The notes beneath the pieces were generated by a model, which saw only the letters and a program-made list of their open reading frames with translations, was not told the DNA's origin and did not search any database. The position numbers and the translations under genes were made by a program. Of a DNA stretch of 64,000 nucleotides, positions 12,277 through 23,770 are shown in pieces; positions within the stretch are counted from its first letter, which is position 1, and each line of letters opens with the position of its first letter. Where the stretch lies: NCBI GenBank assembly GCA_029851415.1, contig CM056742.1, positions 151,719,121-151,783,120 on the forward strand, given 5' to 3'. The stretch comes from Eretmocerus hayati (taxonomy: Eukaryota; Arthropoda; Insecta; Hymenoptera; Aphelinidae).

Positions 12277-13151
12277 ATCCCGATCGGAAATTTTGTAGGG
12301 GCATCCCGACCACGGATCCGGCGCCCTATCCGGATCTGGCAGGGGTCGCCCTACAATTTGGTGTGGGTGTGATAGGGCTGGGCACCCGTTCTTGATCCGC
12401 CGCCCTATCCGGCCCGATCCGGCTACCCGGACTTAGGACTACCCAATGCATCGCCCTATCAGCGCCCTACAATCGCCCTAAAGAGAAAATGACCGCCTCC
12501 TTTAAAATTTTCAATACAGTTGTATCAATGCTATCGATCGAAGTCACTAATTACATGCGAAAGGAATGACGAAACATGACTGAATTCAACTTTGGGACCG
12601 TTTAACAAGATACTTCAATGCAAAAATCTTACAAGTTATGTATTTGCACATGAATAGAGGTTAGGAGTTATGTGTGTAAAATGAATATCCTTCTGAATAT
12701 ATTATTTGCTGAGCACGAGTTGTATGGGTTAACGGACTAAGTCATCAGCAGCACATAATCCAATATTTTCTTTGTTTTGGAATGAAAAACAAAAAAATTT
12801 GACAAACTTTCCTATTTCCAACGCTATGAGAATCAAATGATGCTTAACGATGACATACTCGATAACACGTTTTTAAATCAGAATGCTTGAGTAGTTGTTT
12901 TCAATCTTTCGTTGATATTGTGTCAAATAATGAGAGTTATCGAAAAAATTGTTTCATTAGAAAAATACATAGGGCACTGCTAGGGCAACGGATCGGATAG
13001 CCCTAAGTCCGGGTAGCCGGATCAGGCCGGATAGGGAGCTGATCAAAAATGGGTGCCCAGACCCCCGAAATCCGGACAGGGTCCCTACAGGAGATAGGGC
13101 TACCCGGATAGGGTGCCGGATCCGAGCCCTGCTCAACTTTCCGATCGGGAT
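12277..13151. mobile_element. 875 bp terminal-inverted-repeat element with subterminal CCCTATCCGG motifs
   Basis: The ends are inverted copies: ATCCCGATCGGAAA starts the left end, and the right end reads the complement. Inverted similarity continues for about 190 bp on both sides through GGATCCGGCGCCC-type sequence. Each end carries several copies of a CCCTATCCGG-like decamer or its GCCCTA variants. The centre (about 12490-12960) is AT-rich and unrelated. Repeated subterminal motifs are a habit of hAT and P-like elements, but no clear target duplication is visible, so the superfamily is open. No transposase is encoded. A minus-strand frame at 12957-13178 only reads the right arm. Confidence 0.78.
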
Positions 13152-15529
13152 GCGGCCGGTGATGTAGAGCTTGCGCAAGCTCGACGTATCTATTCTACTG
13201 TATACGATGATATTCTTCGTTTCCTCATGGGTTTCCGAGTGTCAAAGATAAATTATGCTTCCACGAAAGAAATTTGATCACGTACATTTTTACGGTACTT
13301 CTTTATTGACTTTGCATTGAATAAATAAGGAATTATTCTTGAGGAAAAGAGATTAAGGGTAAAATAATCTATAAGTCGTCGAGGAAGTATAATCCAATAA
13401 ACAGTGAAAAAGCTCACCAATATTTGGAACACTTTAAAAGATCACGAAAGCCGGATGAATTGACAGACTGAATGCAATGAAAAGTAAGTAGAAACAGACA
13501 GTGTATGGTCAGACAACATCTACTGGCTAATTCATTATGGATTTGGCTGGGCCGTGGTAACATTCCATTCTGCTTTCCAAATATATGATATATTCATACT
13601 ACGGAGAACAAAAGCAATGTAGCATAAAATTTTGAAATATAAATTCTGAAATTTGAGAAAAATTTTCTAGGTATAATGAGAAAATATTGAGTATTTGACA
13701 GAGAAAAAGATATCATTTTGGAGTTTAAAGCAGTCTCTTCCACTAGGTCCTCACAATTTGAGTACATCAATTATGGAGATAAAAGTACACGTCTCTCGGT
13801 GTAAAATGTCTGTAAAATATTGACGTAGTAAGTTACACCAATCTGCTACTGGCAGCAGTGTGAGCGGACAAATGGTATAAGGAACAAAATTTACGAAGCT
13901 CGAGAAATGGAAGATAGAATAAACCAAGCGTGGTAGAGAAGGATAAGAAATGCAAGATGGCTTTTAAAATCTTATGCTTTACCCTGCGGGTCTTTCTTTG
14001 TCGGAAGAAAAGGGCTATGGATATCATAACGAGAGGTAGCATACTCGAGAGTAAGAACGAAAGCGTTAGATCTCGACTGAGAAGGAACGCGTTACCGGAA
14101 ACCCGAAAGCTAATATTTGCTTCATCAATCAGGCAAACCACGTTTTCTCTGCTCCTTCTACCATCAGGCATATCTCGAAGCTGAATCCTTAGCAATTTTG
14201 CGATCATACACTTGCTCTGAGTCAACGATTTCATCCTATAAAAAATATTGACGAATTCTATCTCATCTATTCTTTGCTGACAGTGTTTGTCATGTCAATT
14301 GACTTTTCTAGCGTGTAAGATACCCTCATCATCTTGTAATATATTATTTGTGCTCATTGTCAGAAATCTAGGTCGAATAGTATCTGTCACGTTTAATTCG
14401 TGTGCTCAGATATTGATCTGGAAAGAAGAGATGCAAAGTTTGATTGTCGGATGAGTACCAAGAAATTAGTTGGGAACACTAATTTCCCTTGGGAGACCAA
14501 AGGAAGAGAGATTCTAATCACGCTCAATATTCCTAAATTTCTCACTATAATGATGAGCAATTCATAAGTGTCCGAGGTCTTGTACTCCAAATCCCAATCG
14601 AATTCGGATTTTCATTCCAGATTTCAATTATATGAATGTACATCATATATGTATTATTTCTACAGCGAGGATATCATCAAGTTTTGGAATCACAAGAACG
14701 AATCTTAATATTAAAAAATGACCCATCAAAAATTTTTGTTACTCAAAAACTAGTTTTGACAGCCGCGTTCAACAATGATTGAGTAGAAACTACTCCAGTA
14801 AAAGTTTCAGAACGAACTTGATTGAATTACCTTCTACGTCAAACTCAGCAAGAAGTTCAAAAAATTATCCGCTCATTTAGCTAACTTCAAAAATTGAATT
14901 TTCAACTCTAATGAAGAACCAATTTGAAGGCACTAATTACTCGTAGCACTAAAACACTGTCGGACTAAAAAAAAGATACGCCAACGAGTTTAACGAGAAA
15001 GCGCAAAGACAATTGCAAGAATACCAAAGAAGATTAAGCTCAACATTAGCTTTTCTTTCCGGTTTTGAGCTTTCACTCATTAATTTCATCACTACAATAC
15101 CTCTATCAAGAACGAGACATTTTTTTAAAAACGTAATGTCTTTCGAAAGATACGATTTTCTTATATGTCTCCGTCGGAAAATTCTAAAGTCAAAGGGCAA
15201 ATACGAGAGATAATACAAAAAAGGATGATCAGAGGACAAATAATAGTTTGTCGAGTTCCAACGTCCAGTCTACTATACGCTATACTCTTATATTCAAAGC
15301 TCAGAACAGCATAGATGAGGTATCTTCATGCAGGCGGCAACTCTCAAGGCCCATCTCCGGTCCGAGAAATTCGATTGCCTCTCTCTCTCTCTTGCACGGA
15401 AAGCAAATCTCACTTGGTCTTATATTTCCACGGTTTCATCTATACGGATGCTACCTACACGAGTGATTTCGCCGAGAGAGTAATTTTCTGTGTTTCAAGC
15501 TCTCCCAACTTCCTACTACTTGGAATGTA
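13152..15529. other. No gene seen
   Basis: AT-rich DNA. Minus-strand frame 13833-14234 and its plus-strand shadow contain a hydrophobic stretch, but lack splice sites or a recognisable motif. Nothing else stands out. Confidence 0.45.
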
Positions 15530-16411
15530 CAGTACCCTGCAGAAAAAATGGAACACGGATACCTTCACTTGAACAGCCACTATTCCGACGCGTTTGGGTC
15601 TACAAGAATTTTCGAAAAAGAACTTGGAAGATGAGAGAAAAATCTATTAAATTATGTGTTCCAAAGATGTTCTTGATCGAAATTCCATGCTTTTAATTGA
15701 CACTCGAAATTGGGAAAATTCTCATTTCAATCAACCACCCTCCATTTTTATGCAAGTCATGCTAGCGTGAAAATTCTCGCGGGATTCTGTAGTTCTTTTC
15801 AAGACCTTCAAAATCTTTTTTTAAACGTTGTTCTACGCTTTTTTACACCCGAGTTACGAGCGATCTCGTAGAAAAAATTTTGTACGGGTTAAGGGTAACA
15901 AAAGTACGGAAAAGGTCATAATCTACGATTTCGACGTAAAATCTTCAGAATCTTATGAAATGGTCGTCGGGTTCATACCAAAGATTGGTCAAAAGTACTT
16001 CCGCCTACCTCAATTGAGAAAAACTCATGTCTCCATGCTTTCAATACCCTCAACCCGTACAAAATTCTTTCTACGAGATCGCTCGTAACTCGGGTGTCAA
16101 AAATCGTAGAACAACGTTCAAGAAAAGATTTTGAAGGTCTTGAAAAGAACTCCAAAATCCCGCACGAATTTTTACGCCAGCATGACTTGCATGAAAATGT
16201 AGGGTGATTGATTGGAATGAGAATTTTCCCAATTTTGAGTGTCAATTGAAGGCATGAAATTTCGATCAAAAAATTTTTTGAAACACATCATTTAATAGAT
16301 TTTTTTCTCATCTTTCAAGAGTTCCTTGGGAAATTGTTGTAGACCCAAACGCGTCGGAACGATGGCTGTTTTAGTGAAGGTATCCGTGTTCCATCTTTCT
16401 GCAGGGTACTG
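15530..16411. mobile_element. Tc1-like long-TIR element (TA-flanked foldback)
   Basis: Both ends read CAGTACCCTGCAGAAA inwards and are bounded by TA (15528-15529 and 16412-16413), the standard Tc1/mariner target duplication. The inverted repeats are very long, about 368 bp per arm (15530-15897 and 16045-16411), with a spacer of about 147 bp. Arm divergence is modest, mostly single-base changes and small indels. The spacer has no transposase remnant that I can recognise. A transcript through it would fold into a hairpin with a stem of several hundred base pairs. Confidence 0.9.
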
Positions 16412-16630
16412 TACATTATACCAATTTTCTGGAGTGTATTTTATTGGTGTGCAACCACGTTGATAGTTTTTGAGACGATCCCAACGTTGTCGTATTTTTG
16501 TTGCATGCTTGATAAAAGGTCAAAATGTCCTTTCCGTCTCGTATAGGCAACCCAACTTCGAATTTTGAATTCATTCGACGCATATGCAGAGTCAAAAATC
16601 CCTATTTGCAGCTATGCATTACTTGAATTT

Positions 16631-16990
16631 TTAATACTTCAAATAAACATAATCCACCACTTTGAGACTTAAAATTGAAACCTCAGCTCGCGCACGGCTA
16701 TCCGACATTTTGAAGACGGGTTTGTACCAAAACTGCTCACAACAGCACTGATCAGCTTGGAAAAACCGCCAGTCAAGTATGGGGCCTTTCAAACCAATGA
16801 GATCGTCATCTAATAACTCGAATACACCTAATCCATGCGTGACATTAACCGAAGACTCGAATCCGCACCCAGTCGCACCACATAAACGTGTTTTCAGAAT
16901 GGCGTACAGAATTTCGCTCAATTCCGTCCCCATGTTGTGCTCCTCCCCAACGCGCTGTATCGCTTTGTACAACGCATTTTCTTGAAGTAT
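16631..16990 (-). other. Uncertain open frame of about 120 codons
   Basis: A minus-strand frame preceded by a TGA near 16993 and ending at a TAA near 16631. It contains an internal ATG (EEHNMGTELSEIL) and then a mixed-polarity stretch including GVFELLDDDLIGLKG and a Cys-rich QADQCCCEQFW. The composition is more protein-like than its neighbours, but there is no recognised domain, no clear splice sites, and no upstream ATG near the start of the frame. It could be a degraded fragment of a mobile-element or host gene, or chance. I do not assign a function. Confidence 0.15.
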
Positions 16991-17596
16991 TTGGTTGGAT
17001 CAGATAAAATCTATGCGGAAAAGAGTCTACGATTGGTTGTCGAGCCGTGGAAATAATTTTAGTGGCGAAATGTCCATTTCGTCCCCCTCTGCGATAATTA
17101 AAGTGAGAATCGACTGCTCCGAGACACCGAAACTCGGCTGTCCAGAAATAATTTTTCGGCCCAAATCACTTCCTGCGACGATTTTGGCCCTAAAAAATCA
17201 CAATTTCGGCGGAATCCCCCCTATATCTACGAGTGTTGGAAGGTGGTGATAGTCGTGGTGGTGGCCCTCGATAAAATCCTGATGGAAATCCAAGCCTCGG
17301 TTAAGGAGGAGTGAGAGCGTGAGAATCGACGAAGCGACGACTGGACGGACAGACTTGTCAAAAGGGGAGGAAAAGGACGATGAAGGAAATCGTGTTTCCA
17401 CGAGACCGCTATTATGGAGATTTGCGTTAAAGCTTTAGAGCTGATTTGAGAGGCATCGATTTGAGAAAATTATGCTTGAATGGTTTTAGAAGCCGGGAAA
17501 GGAATTTTGCGAATTCAACTTGCTTTTAAGCTTTTTCAGCTTTCCATTGTGAATATGGATTAAGTACATGTGGGTATGTGATATTTCTATGGTGAG
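16991..17596. other. Moderately GC-rich non-coding stretch
   Basis: Somewhat richer in GC than its surroundings, with GTGGTGATAGTCGTGGTGG near 17244. Frames on both strands are short and do not connect. No repeat partner was found within the window. Confidence 0.3.
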
Positions 17597-17964
17597 GCCA
17601 TAGTTCGCTAAAAGCTCTAAATCCGCTCGGAGGATATGTCAATTTTTACTCGATTAAATGACTTGAGATTTTACATGCACCTACAGAATGCATGTCTAAA
17701 TGGCGCTACGAAGCCAAATATGTCAATTTCACTCAAAAAAGTTTCCAGACGAGGTTTACACAAACTTCGTCTACTCAAGAGCGTCAAGATGCGAGGTCTC
17801 GAATAAACCTCGTCCTAATACTTTCTTCGAGTGAAGTTGATATATTTAGCTTCGTAGCACCTTTTAGACAAGCATTCTATAGATACATGTAAAATCCCAA
17901 GTCATTAGGTCGAGTAAAATTAGACTCATCCCCCGGACGGATTTAGGGCTAAATTCAATATGGC
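17597..17964. repeat. Palindromic foldback, about 368 bp
   Basis: The two halves are inverted copies centred near 17781. GCTCTAAATCCG at 17614 faces CGGATTTAGGGC at 17938, CGCTACGAAGCCAAATATGT faces TATTTAGCTTCGTAGCACC, and GACGAGGTTTA faces AAACCTCGTC next to a short loop. The outer bases GCCATA and TATGGC also match. No coding content. A non-autonomous foldback element is most likely. Confidence 0.85.
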
Positions 17965-19036
17965 GGCTGATCATGGTCTGGGCTTTTCAGAAAACTATTT
18001 GCATCGGCAAAAAATGTGCAGTCACATAAAGCTAAAAATTTGTCCAAAGAATTCTTGGTCCCACAATTTTTGTTCAAAAAGCAATGATTTTCCACCAAAA
18101 GTTGTTTCAGTATAAAGATCTGAAAGGATATATATTTTGGACAAAAAATGTCTTAGAAAACTAGGAAAGGGTAAGATCTCGGCAATAATTGCAGATAGTC
18201 AGTTTTACCCAGGGCTATTTCATTTTTTCGCTAGAATTCCTTCGCGTTGCGTCGCTCTCATCAACGCAATAAGGCGATACAGCTCTCACCTACTGTACAG
18301 ACATCTAGGTACTGAGAGGGCACAAAAGTGTGGAAAAGCCGGGCTCTCGTGGCTGTAGCGGAGGATTTCTATATCGAAAAAAAGAGGGTGGCTAGGGTTG
18401 ACCTTGACGCCGGTTTGCATCAGAGCAAGAGTCGCGAGAGTCTCTGGCGCAGAATCCTGCTATGCACAGATGAGTTGGCTGTACTCTATGTGTATCGGCT
18501 TTTCGCTCCTGATGCCTATATAATACATGCAGGACTTACCCTATAGTCTATAGAGAGTGCAAAATTGTATATACATATATACATGATAAGGGTTGAGCGT
18601 GAACTCCCGGCAACAAGCTGCCGTTACCGCCGCATTGTTTCCAAGTAGGCCGTGCGAGTACTTTGTAAAGCGGATAGTATGTTCCTATTTATACGTAGGT
18701 GGTGTATTTGATGCGTACGGTTATCATCTGATACTCTTTAGAAGACCGTGACATCTGTTAAATGACTGTCATGATAAAGGAGGTAGGTGCACTTCAAGGA
18801 CAACATGGTTGAGCATTATTTTCTTTTCTAGGAAAGATAGTAGAGTCTCTAGTCAATTTCTCAGAATTTATTAATTCAAGGTATCATCTAAGAATGATTG
18901 AAGAGACAGCTTCGTATTAGCTTCAAGCAGTCTGTATATGTATAAAATTGTAATGATAATATCCCTAGTAAAAATATCCATTTTGATTTAACAAAAATTA
19001 GCCATGGATGGATTCATTCTTGATCTGACCAAGTAA
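17965..19036. other. No gene seen; possible left remnant of a TIR element
   Basis: Unremarkable apart from CCCTAGTAAAAATAT at about 18963, which matches the terminal sequence of the TA-flanked MITE at 25092-25512 and may be an old end of that family. The region near 18560-18760 is richer in CG and TATA words. Confidence 0.35.
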
Positions 19037-19349
19037 GGTCATCACATCCGGATCACGGATTTGGCTGAAACTTTGGGAATAGTCTTTTTTTAGTGCCAAA
19101 AGATGAAACCCACAATTATAGACCCTAACGCTCAAGCGTTTCCGAGCTACAGCCAAGAACATTAGCATTGCCCATATAGGCCCATGTTAAAAATTATCCA
19201 TATAGGTATACCTGCAATGCTAATGTCCGTGGCTGAAGCTCGGAAACGCTTGAGCGTTAAGGGTCTATAATTGTGGGTTTCATCTTTTGCCACTAAAAGA
19301 AGACTATTCCCAAAGTTTCAGCCAAATCCGTGATCCGGATGTGATGACC
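19037..19349. mobile_element. Palindromic MITE-like element with about 135 bp arms
   Basis: GGTCATCACATCCGGATCAC begins the left arm and its complement ends the right arm. The inverted match runs inwards through a GGGTTTCATCTTTTG-type segment, TTGAGCGTT, CGGAAACGC and AGCATTG, to a spacer of about 40 bp (19172-19212) that itself repeats CCATATAGG. Target duplication is unclear; TTTTAG-like and CTAAAA-like words further out may mean the full element extends to about 18963-19415. No protein is encoded. Confidence 0.82.
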
Positions 19350-21226
19350 TCTCCTGGTGAGTTCATAAAAAGTCAAAATATGACCATTTCCACTTTTAGA
19401 AGTGAGTATTCGCAGTCGTCCCGTGTACGCCTAAGTGCCTCAAACCCGGTACCCGCGGGTCCCAAGTTCGATCATTTTCGTGATCGGGGCACTTGAGGGG
19501 TAGTTCAAAATTCCTTCAAAGTTTCTTCAAAGAAATAACTCAAAATTTACAAAAAAAATTCTTTTTAATATTCATCTTTTACTAATTTCTTTTTCAGCAA
19601 CTGATTTATCCAAATTTTGATGAACTAAATTTGTACTTTTTACGCTCCCCGATTCGATTGGTTGATACCAAATTTCATTAAAATCCTCTTGAACATGATG
19701 GAAATCAAAATTTTTCTCGGAAAATTGAGATTTCCACAAAAAACTCAATTTTAATCATCTTCAAATCAACTGCATCAAATTTCGCCTCAACCAGGTGACA
19801 GATCTTGTTCAACATGCTCTAGTTGAGTTTCACATCTAAACTGGAGCTAAAAAAAAAGTGCCAATTTTAATGTATAATTTTCGATCAAGGTGAAAGTGAT
19901 TGAAAGATTCGTTCTAATGACTATCAGGTACCGTTTAGAAAAATCATACTGCTAATCTCTTCTATCAGCGTATTAACATTCGGATTGTCCAATTATGCTT
20001 ATTTGAAAAATGAATTTGCAAAACTTGCAGGCAAAAAATATATGTGCGCAGTTGTGCTCAACAATCGTGAATCATCGTTTCATGCTTTAATTGAAGAATG
20101 GCACAGGATATGCGATCTCGATCAGCTTTGCCAATTTTATGATACGAGCGGTGCATTACACAGTTGCCTTTTAACTTTATCGGCAAAATTCATTGTTCAT
20201 GTGTCAACGATACTGCCTTTGATGTGGTTGCAAGCAGTATAAAACGAGCAAAATGTCGATATCGTCGAGGTTGAAATAGGATTTCCGATGAATAATAATA
20301 CATAACGATGACACAAAATTCAGATTCTAATGGAAGAGCTTTTCAAATTTTAAGCAATTCAGAATGACAGAATCGAATTCATTCGAAATTTCTCAGATGA
20401 GCTTTTTCATCGTTCAATTCAAACATTGCATTGGATATTTTATCAAATACATATGCATAAACCAATGCATGTGTGACAACATATTAGGATAAAAAATGTT
20501 TTCCCGATTTTCTCTCAAATCTTCCTCATTTTTCTATCAAGTTATTGTCTTCAATTGGTCTTTGACATGAATTTATTTATGAGTATAAGTTTCTGATGAC
20601 TACACAATTCCTAGGATAATGAACTAGCGTGAAAAAGAGTGAGTGAAATTCAATTTTCCACTGTTACTGTATCATGTATACTGGAGTAGAACAAGATTAG
20701 AGTGCTTACTAAATTTACACCGTTTGAAACTGTAAGCTGGATATTTTCTCTCATTGTGCATATTCCGGACAAATATTACTTTTGCTCGAGTATAACACAT
20801 GTATGCATCATTTAATGATCCGCCTTTAACAAAAAACTGATGCAACTTCAACACTTTTATCCTATTGCAGAGAATTTCATTGTACTCCAGCATCTAATTT
20901 TTTAAAACCTAATTTGCCTAGAAAATGAAGGAATTTTAGTATTGAACACAAAATATTTGACAGCCATGCCCTTCTTTAGGAGAAATTGAATAATCTACAT
21001 TCTTACGATAGAATTCTCACAAAAATTTCGAATTTTCAGTTCTTCCTAATACTATTATATCCGAAAATTTTCGGTAAAACGTGTAATTTAACACTTCACA
21101 TTGGCCCCGTTGATAAAAATGAGGTTTTCTCATTTTCGACTGATAAAAGTACATTGAATCGAATATTGAAATTGGAATATATAATAATCGTATACAATAG
21201 GCATTTCGCCTACTTTCATTATTTAA
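19350..21226. other. No gene seen
   Basis: AT-rich. The plus-strand frame 19985-20242 is conspicuous but has no recognised motif or exon boundaries. A small hairpin (GATCATTTTCGTGATC) lies near 19468. Confidence 0.45.
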
Positions 21227-21326
21227 CACGTTCGCTGCGGAGGCTGAAATCGGTGATCTTTTCTCAAGTGCGGCGGGGCCCACTGGTGGGTCGGACCCAC
21301 CAGTGGGCCCCGCCGCAGCGAACGTG
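21227..21326. mobile_element. 100 bp piggyBac-type MITE with a GC-rich perfect hairpin
   Basis: Flanked on both sides by TTAA (21223-21226 and 21327-21330), the piggyBac target duplication. The terminal repeats read CACGTTCGCTGCGG and its exact complement. Inside is a GC-rich perfect hairpin of about 21 bp per arm centred on GGGTCGGACCC near 21293. The left arm carries an extra ~30 bp relative to the right. The same ends recur at 34681-34916 and, degraded, at 29934-29972, which confirms a family. Confidence 0.9.
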
Positions 21327-21515
21327 TTAAAATCAATCAAGAACTCTGATTCGAGATACAGTGCTTTCATGCACTTTGATATCGATCAACTCTCTTATCA
21401 CCACGGCATCTGACAGGCAGCAAAATGATATCGTACAAAATATTCAAATGGTAATGCTGAGAGGCCGATCAAAAATTGTCACCCGTCTGTCATGCATTAA
21501 GGTACACCTACAGAC

Positions 21516-21528
21516 CCCCCCCCCCCCA
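21516..21528. repeat. Poly-C tract
   Basis: Thirteen consecutive cytosines followed by a pyrimidine-rich ACTCCCTCTCC stretch. Simple-sequence DNA. Confidence 0.9.
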
Positions 21529-23160
21529 CTCCCTCTCCATGACTACTCCGGCATTTCTCTCATCACGGAAATGAACGAGTCACGATGATCGCATTGTAGT
21601 ACATGCATCAGCTGAGCTTCCGATGCCACCCTATTATATACAGCTGACTTTGCAAAGCCGATATGCAGTATATCAGTGTGAGACTATATGAATGCACTCG
21701 ATAGTCTGAGAGAGTATATGCACATCACCTATAAATGACGAAATGCTGATAATACCGTCGGATTTCTCGTCGAATCTCAACGCCTTCGTCGCAACGATGA
21801 GCTTTCAAATATATAGATAGATATATGTATGTGTCTCTTTTACACTCACGTGTCGTAATATTGGATTAGAGAGTGAATCCTCTTAACGATCGCATGCGAT
21901 GACGGCTCAACTATCTTCTTTTTTTTTACTCTCTAGTATTATACATAATGTCAGCAAAAAGAGATAGAGATATAAGGAAGCTTATTTCAAGGTTAGACGG
22001 TGATCTTTCCGTCGACCTTTGCTCAGAGAATTTTCAATCTCTGATGCATCGCAGCCCCTTCTAATATAACTCTGTAGTATACATGTGTTTATGTGTTATA
22101 CAGGTAGTTCCGCACTTTGATTACGACCCCGAGATGCGAGGCTGTATATTATATATATAGCCTTTACCGATGATTCCAGGGTTGGGGATGTCTATCTTCT
22201 TCTTTTTCTTTTTTTCTTTCGATGCTCATCCGATGAAAGAGGAGCTTGCAAAGCTTTATGTTTCAAATCTCAAGTCTTAAACGCTGGTATGAATGTTGAA
22301 CGACTTTTGTGAGAGGATGTCTGTTGAGATTGAGGGATTTGACAGTGACCTTGATGAGTGACTTATGACACTTGACTGTAGGAGAGGATTAATTTTGTAG
22401 AGATCCGTCCTCGGAAAGATCGTTGTATGACTGGTACTTTGATAGATGGCGTGAGATAGTGACATTTCCAAGAATCAACGAATGGATGAATGATGAATTA
22501 TATTAAAATTCTTGGAGGACTGCGTGGATCTTTTTATCTATTTATTTCGGTTTCAACAATAATTTTTTTTTTATCATGATTCAGATCCCCGTAAATTAAG
22601 GACTGGATGTGTCGTACTCTGACGAAGAATTTGTACTAAGGCAAGTGTACTTTACATGCCCTCTGTACCCAACTTGCCCCCATATATGTCGATCCCAGGA
22701 ATGGGCCCTCGTTGGTCTTCCCGGAAATTTTTTTTACGTACTCCGGCACCCGAAGCGCGCTACTGGCGCTGTATACAAACCTCCTATAAGACTATTGTTG
22801 CTCTCAGCTCCGTCACACGGAATAGTGTTGGCCATAGCATGAGACGGGCTCATGATTATTATGATTGTCAACCTTGGCTCAGCTTCAAATGACAATTTCC
22901 ATGTGATATGAGAAAATTCCCATGCTACTGATCAAGTTGAGTGATGTGCTATTACTTTTTTTATGTTGAAACATGAGTGAGTAAGTGATTTGGACCGACC
23001 CCGAATGATTCCTGCGTCCCCCAGAAAATTTATAGTGAGTTTCTCCATTTTTTTTGCACAGCTAAGAAATTGACGACGAAATTATGTTTAGTAAAAGCGG
23101 TGATAAAAATTTTTGGTTCGGCCAATCTTAACGTAAATTAGGACATTACATAGTCCTAAA
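21529..23160. other. No gene seen
   Basis: Includes a segment near 21590-22160 rich in TATATA, GTATAT and GATG words, of a kind common in insect intergenic DNA. No splice-supported frame. Confidence 0.45.
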
Positions 23161-23164
23161 AATA

Positions 23165-23590
23165 GCAGCTTCATCCGAGCGGTTACCAACCCGAAAAAAT
23201 GAATCGCAAAAACGTTGCTTGACCTGGATTTTTAGCATGGAAAGGCTCTTAATCCTACCGCTCTTATTATTTATTGATATTTGTTGACGAAATGAAGAAA
23301 TTTGTTTCTTCACTCAGTAATGCCTTCCGAAGACCACCTTGAACCAAATGTATGGGTCCCGTGTTAACCCATAATAAAAGAGTCGGCGAACTTTTCACGT
23401 AAGTTCGCAGCGAGGTAGCCCCAGCCGAGCGGTCACCAGTCGGTACCTATCATGAATTGCGAAAGCATTGTTTAACCTGGAATTTTTTCTGAAAAGGCTC
23501 GCTCAGCGGGCGCTGATATTTTTGTGGATCTGTTGATGAACAAACATGGAAAAACTTGTTATCTTGATTCAATAATGTCACCTGGGCACT
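23165..23590. repeat. Two diverged direct repeat units with tRNA-like CCGAGCGGT start
   Basis: Units at about 23168-23325 and 23423-23585 align over CCGAGCGGTTACC / CCGAGCGGTCACC, GAATCGCAAA / GAATTGCGAA, ACGTTGCTTGACCTGGA / GCATTGTTTAACCTGGAA and TTGTTGACGAA / CTGTTGATGAA. The CCGAGCGGT word resembles the D-arm (A box) of Ser/Leu tRNAs, but I see no B box or cloverleaf, so a SINE origin is only a suggestion. Confidence 0.55.
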
Positions 23591-23639
23591 ACCATCTACC
23601 AATCTCATGGATCCCGTTTCCACTTCCATATTCTCTGTG

Positions 23640-23770
23640 GTATGATCGACTAGTGGTTGAATTTTCAATCAACTGGTTGAATTTGGTATGCAACCAAAGG
23701 TTAAAATTTCAACCAACTGATTGAATTTTCAGCCAGTAGTTGACCAATTTGGTTGGAAGTCAACCAATTT
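23640..23770. repeat. Cluster of short TGGTTGAATTT / CAACCA inverted motifs
   Basis: GGTTGAATTTTCAATCAACTG, ACTGGTTGAATTTGGT, CAACCAACTGATTGAATTTTC and GGTTGGAAGTCAACCAATTT follow one another. The motif and its complement alternate, giving several small possible stem-loops. No coding role is seen. Confidence 0.6.

Noticed and set aside
13833..14234. 133-codon minus-strand frame with a hydrophobic segment
   Set aside because: No family motif or splice support; overlaps an equally long plus-strand frame.
19985..20242. 85-codon plus-strand frame with fairly balanced composition
   Set aside because: No recognised motif, no acceptor/donor pair at its ends, and no partner exon.
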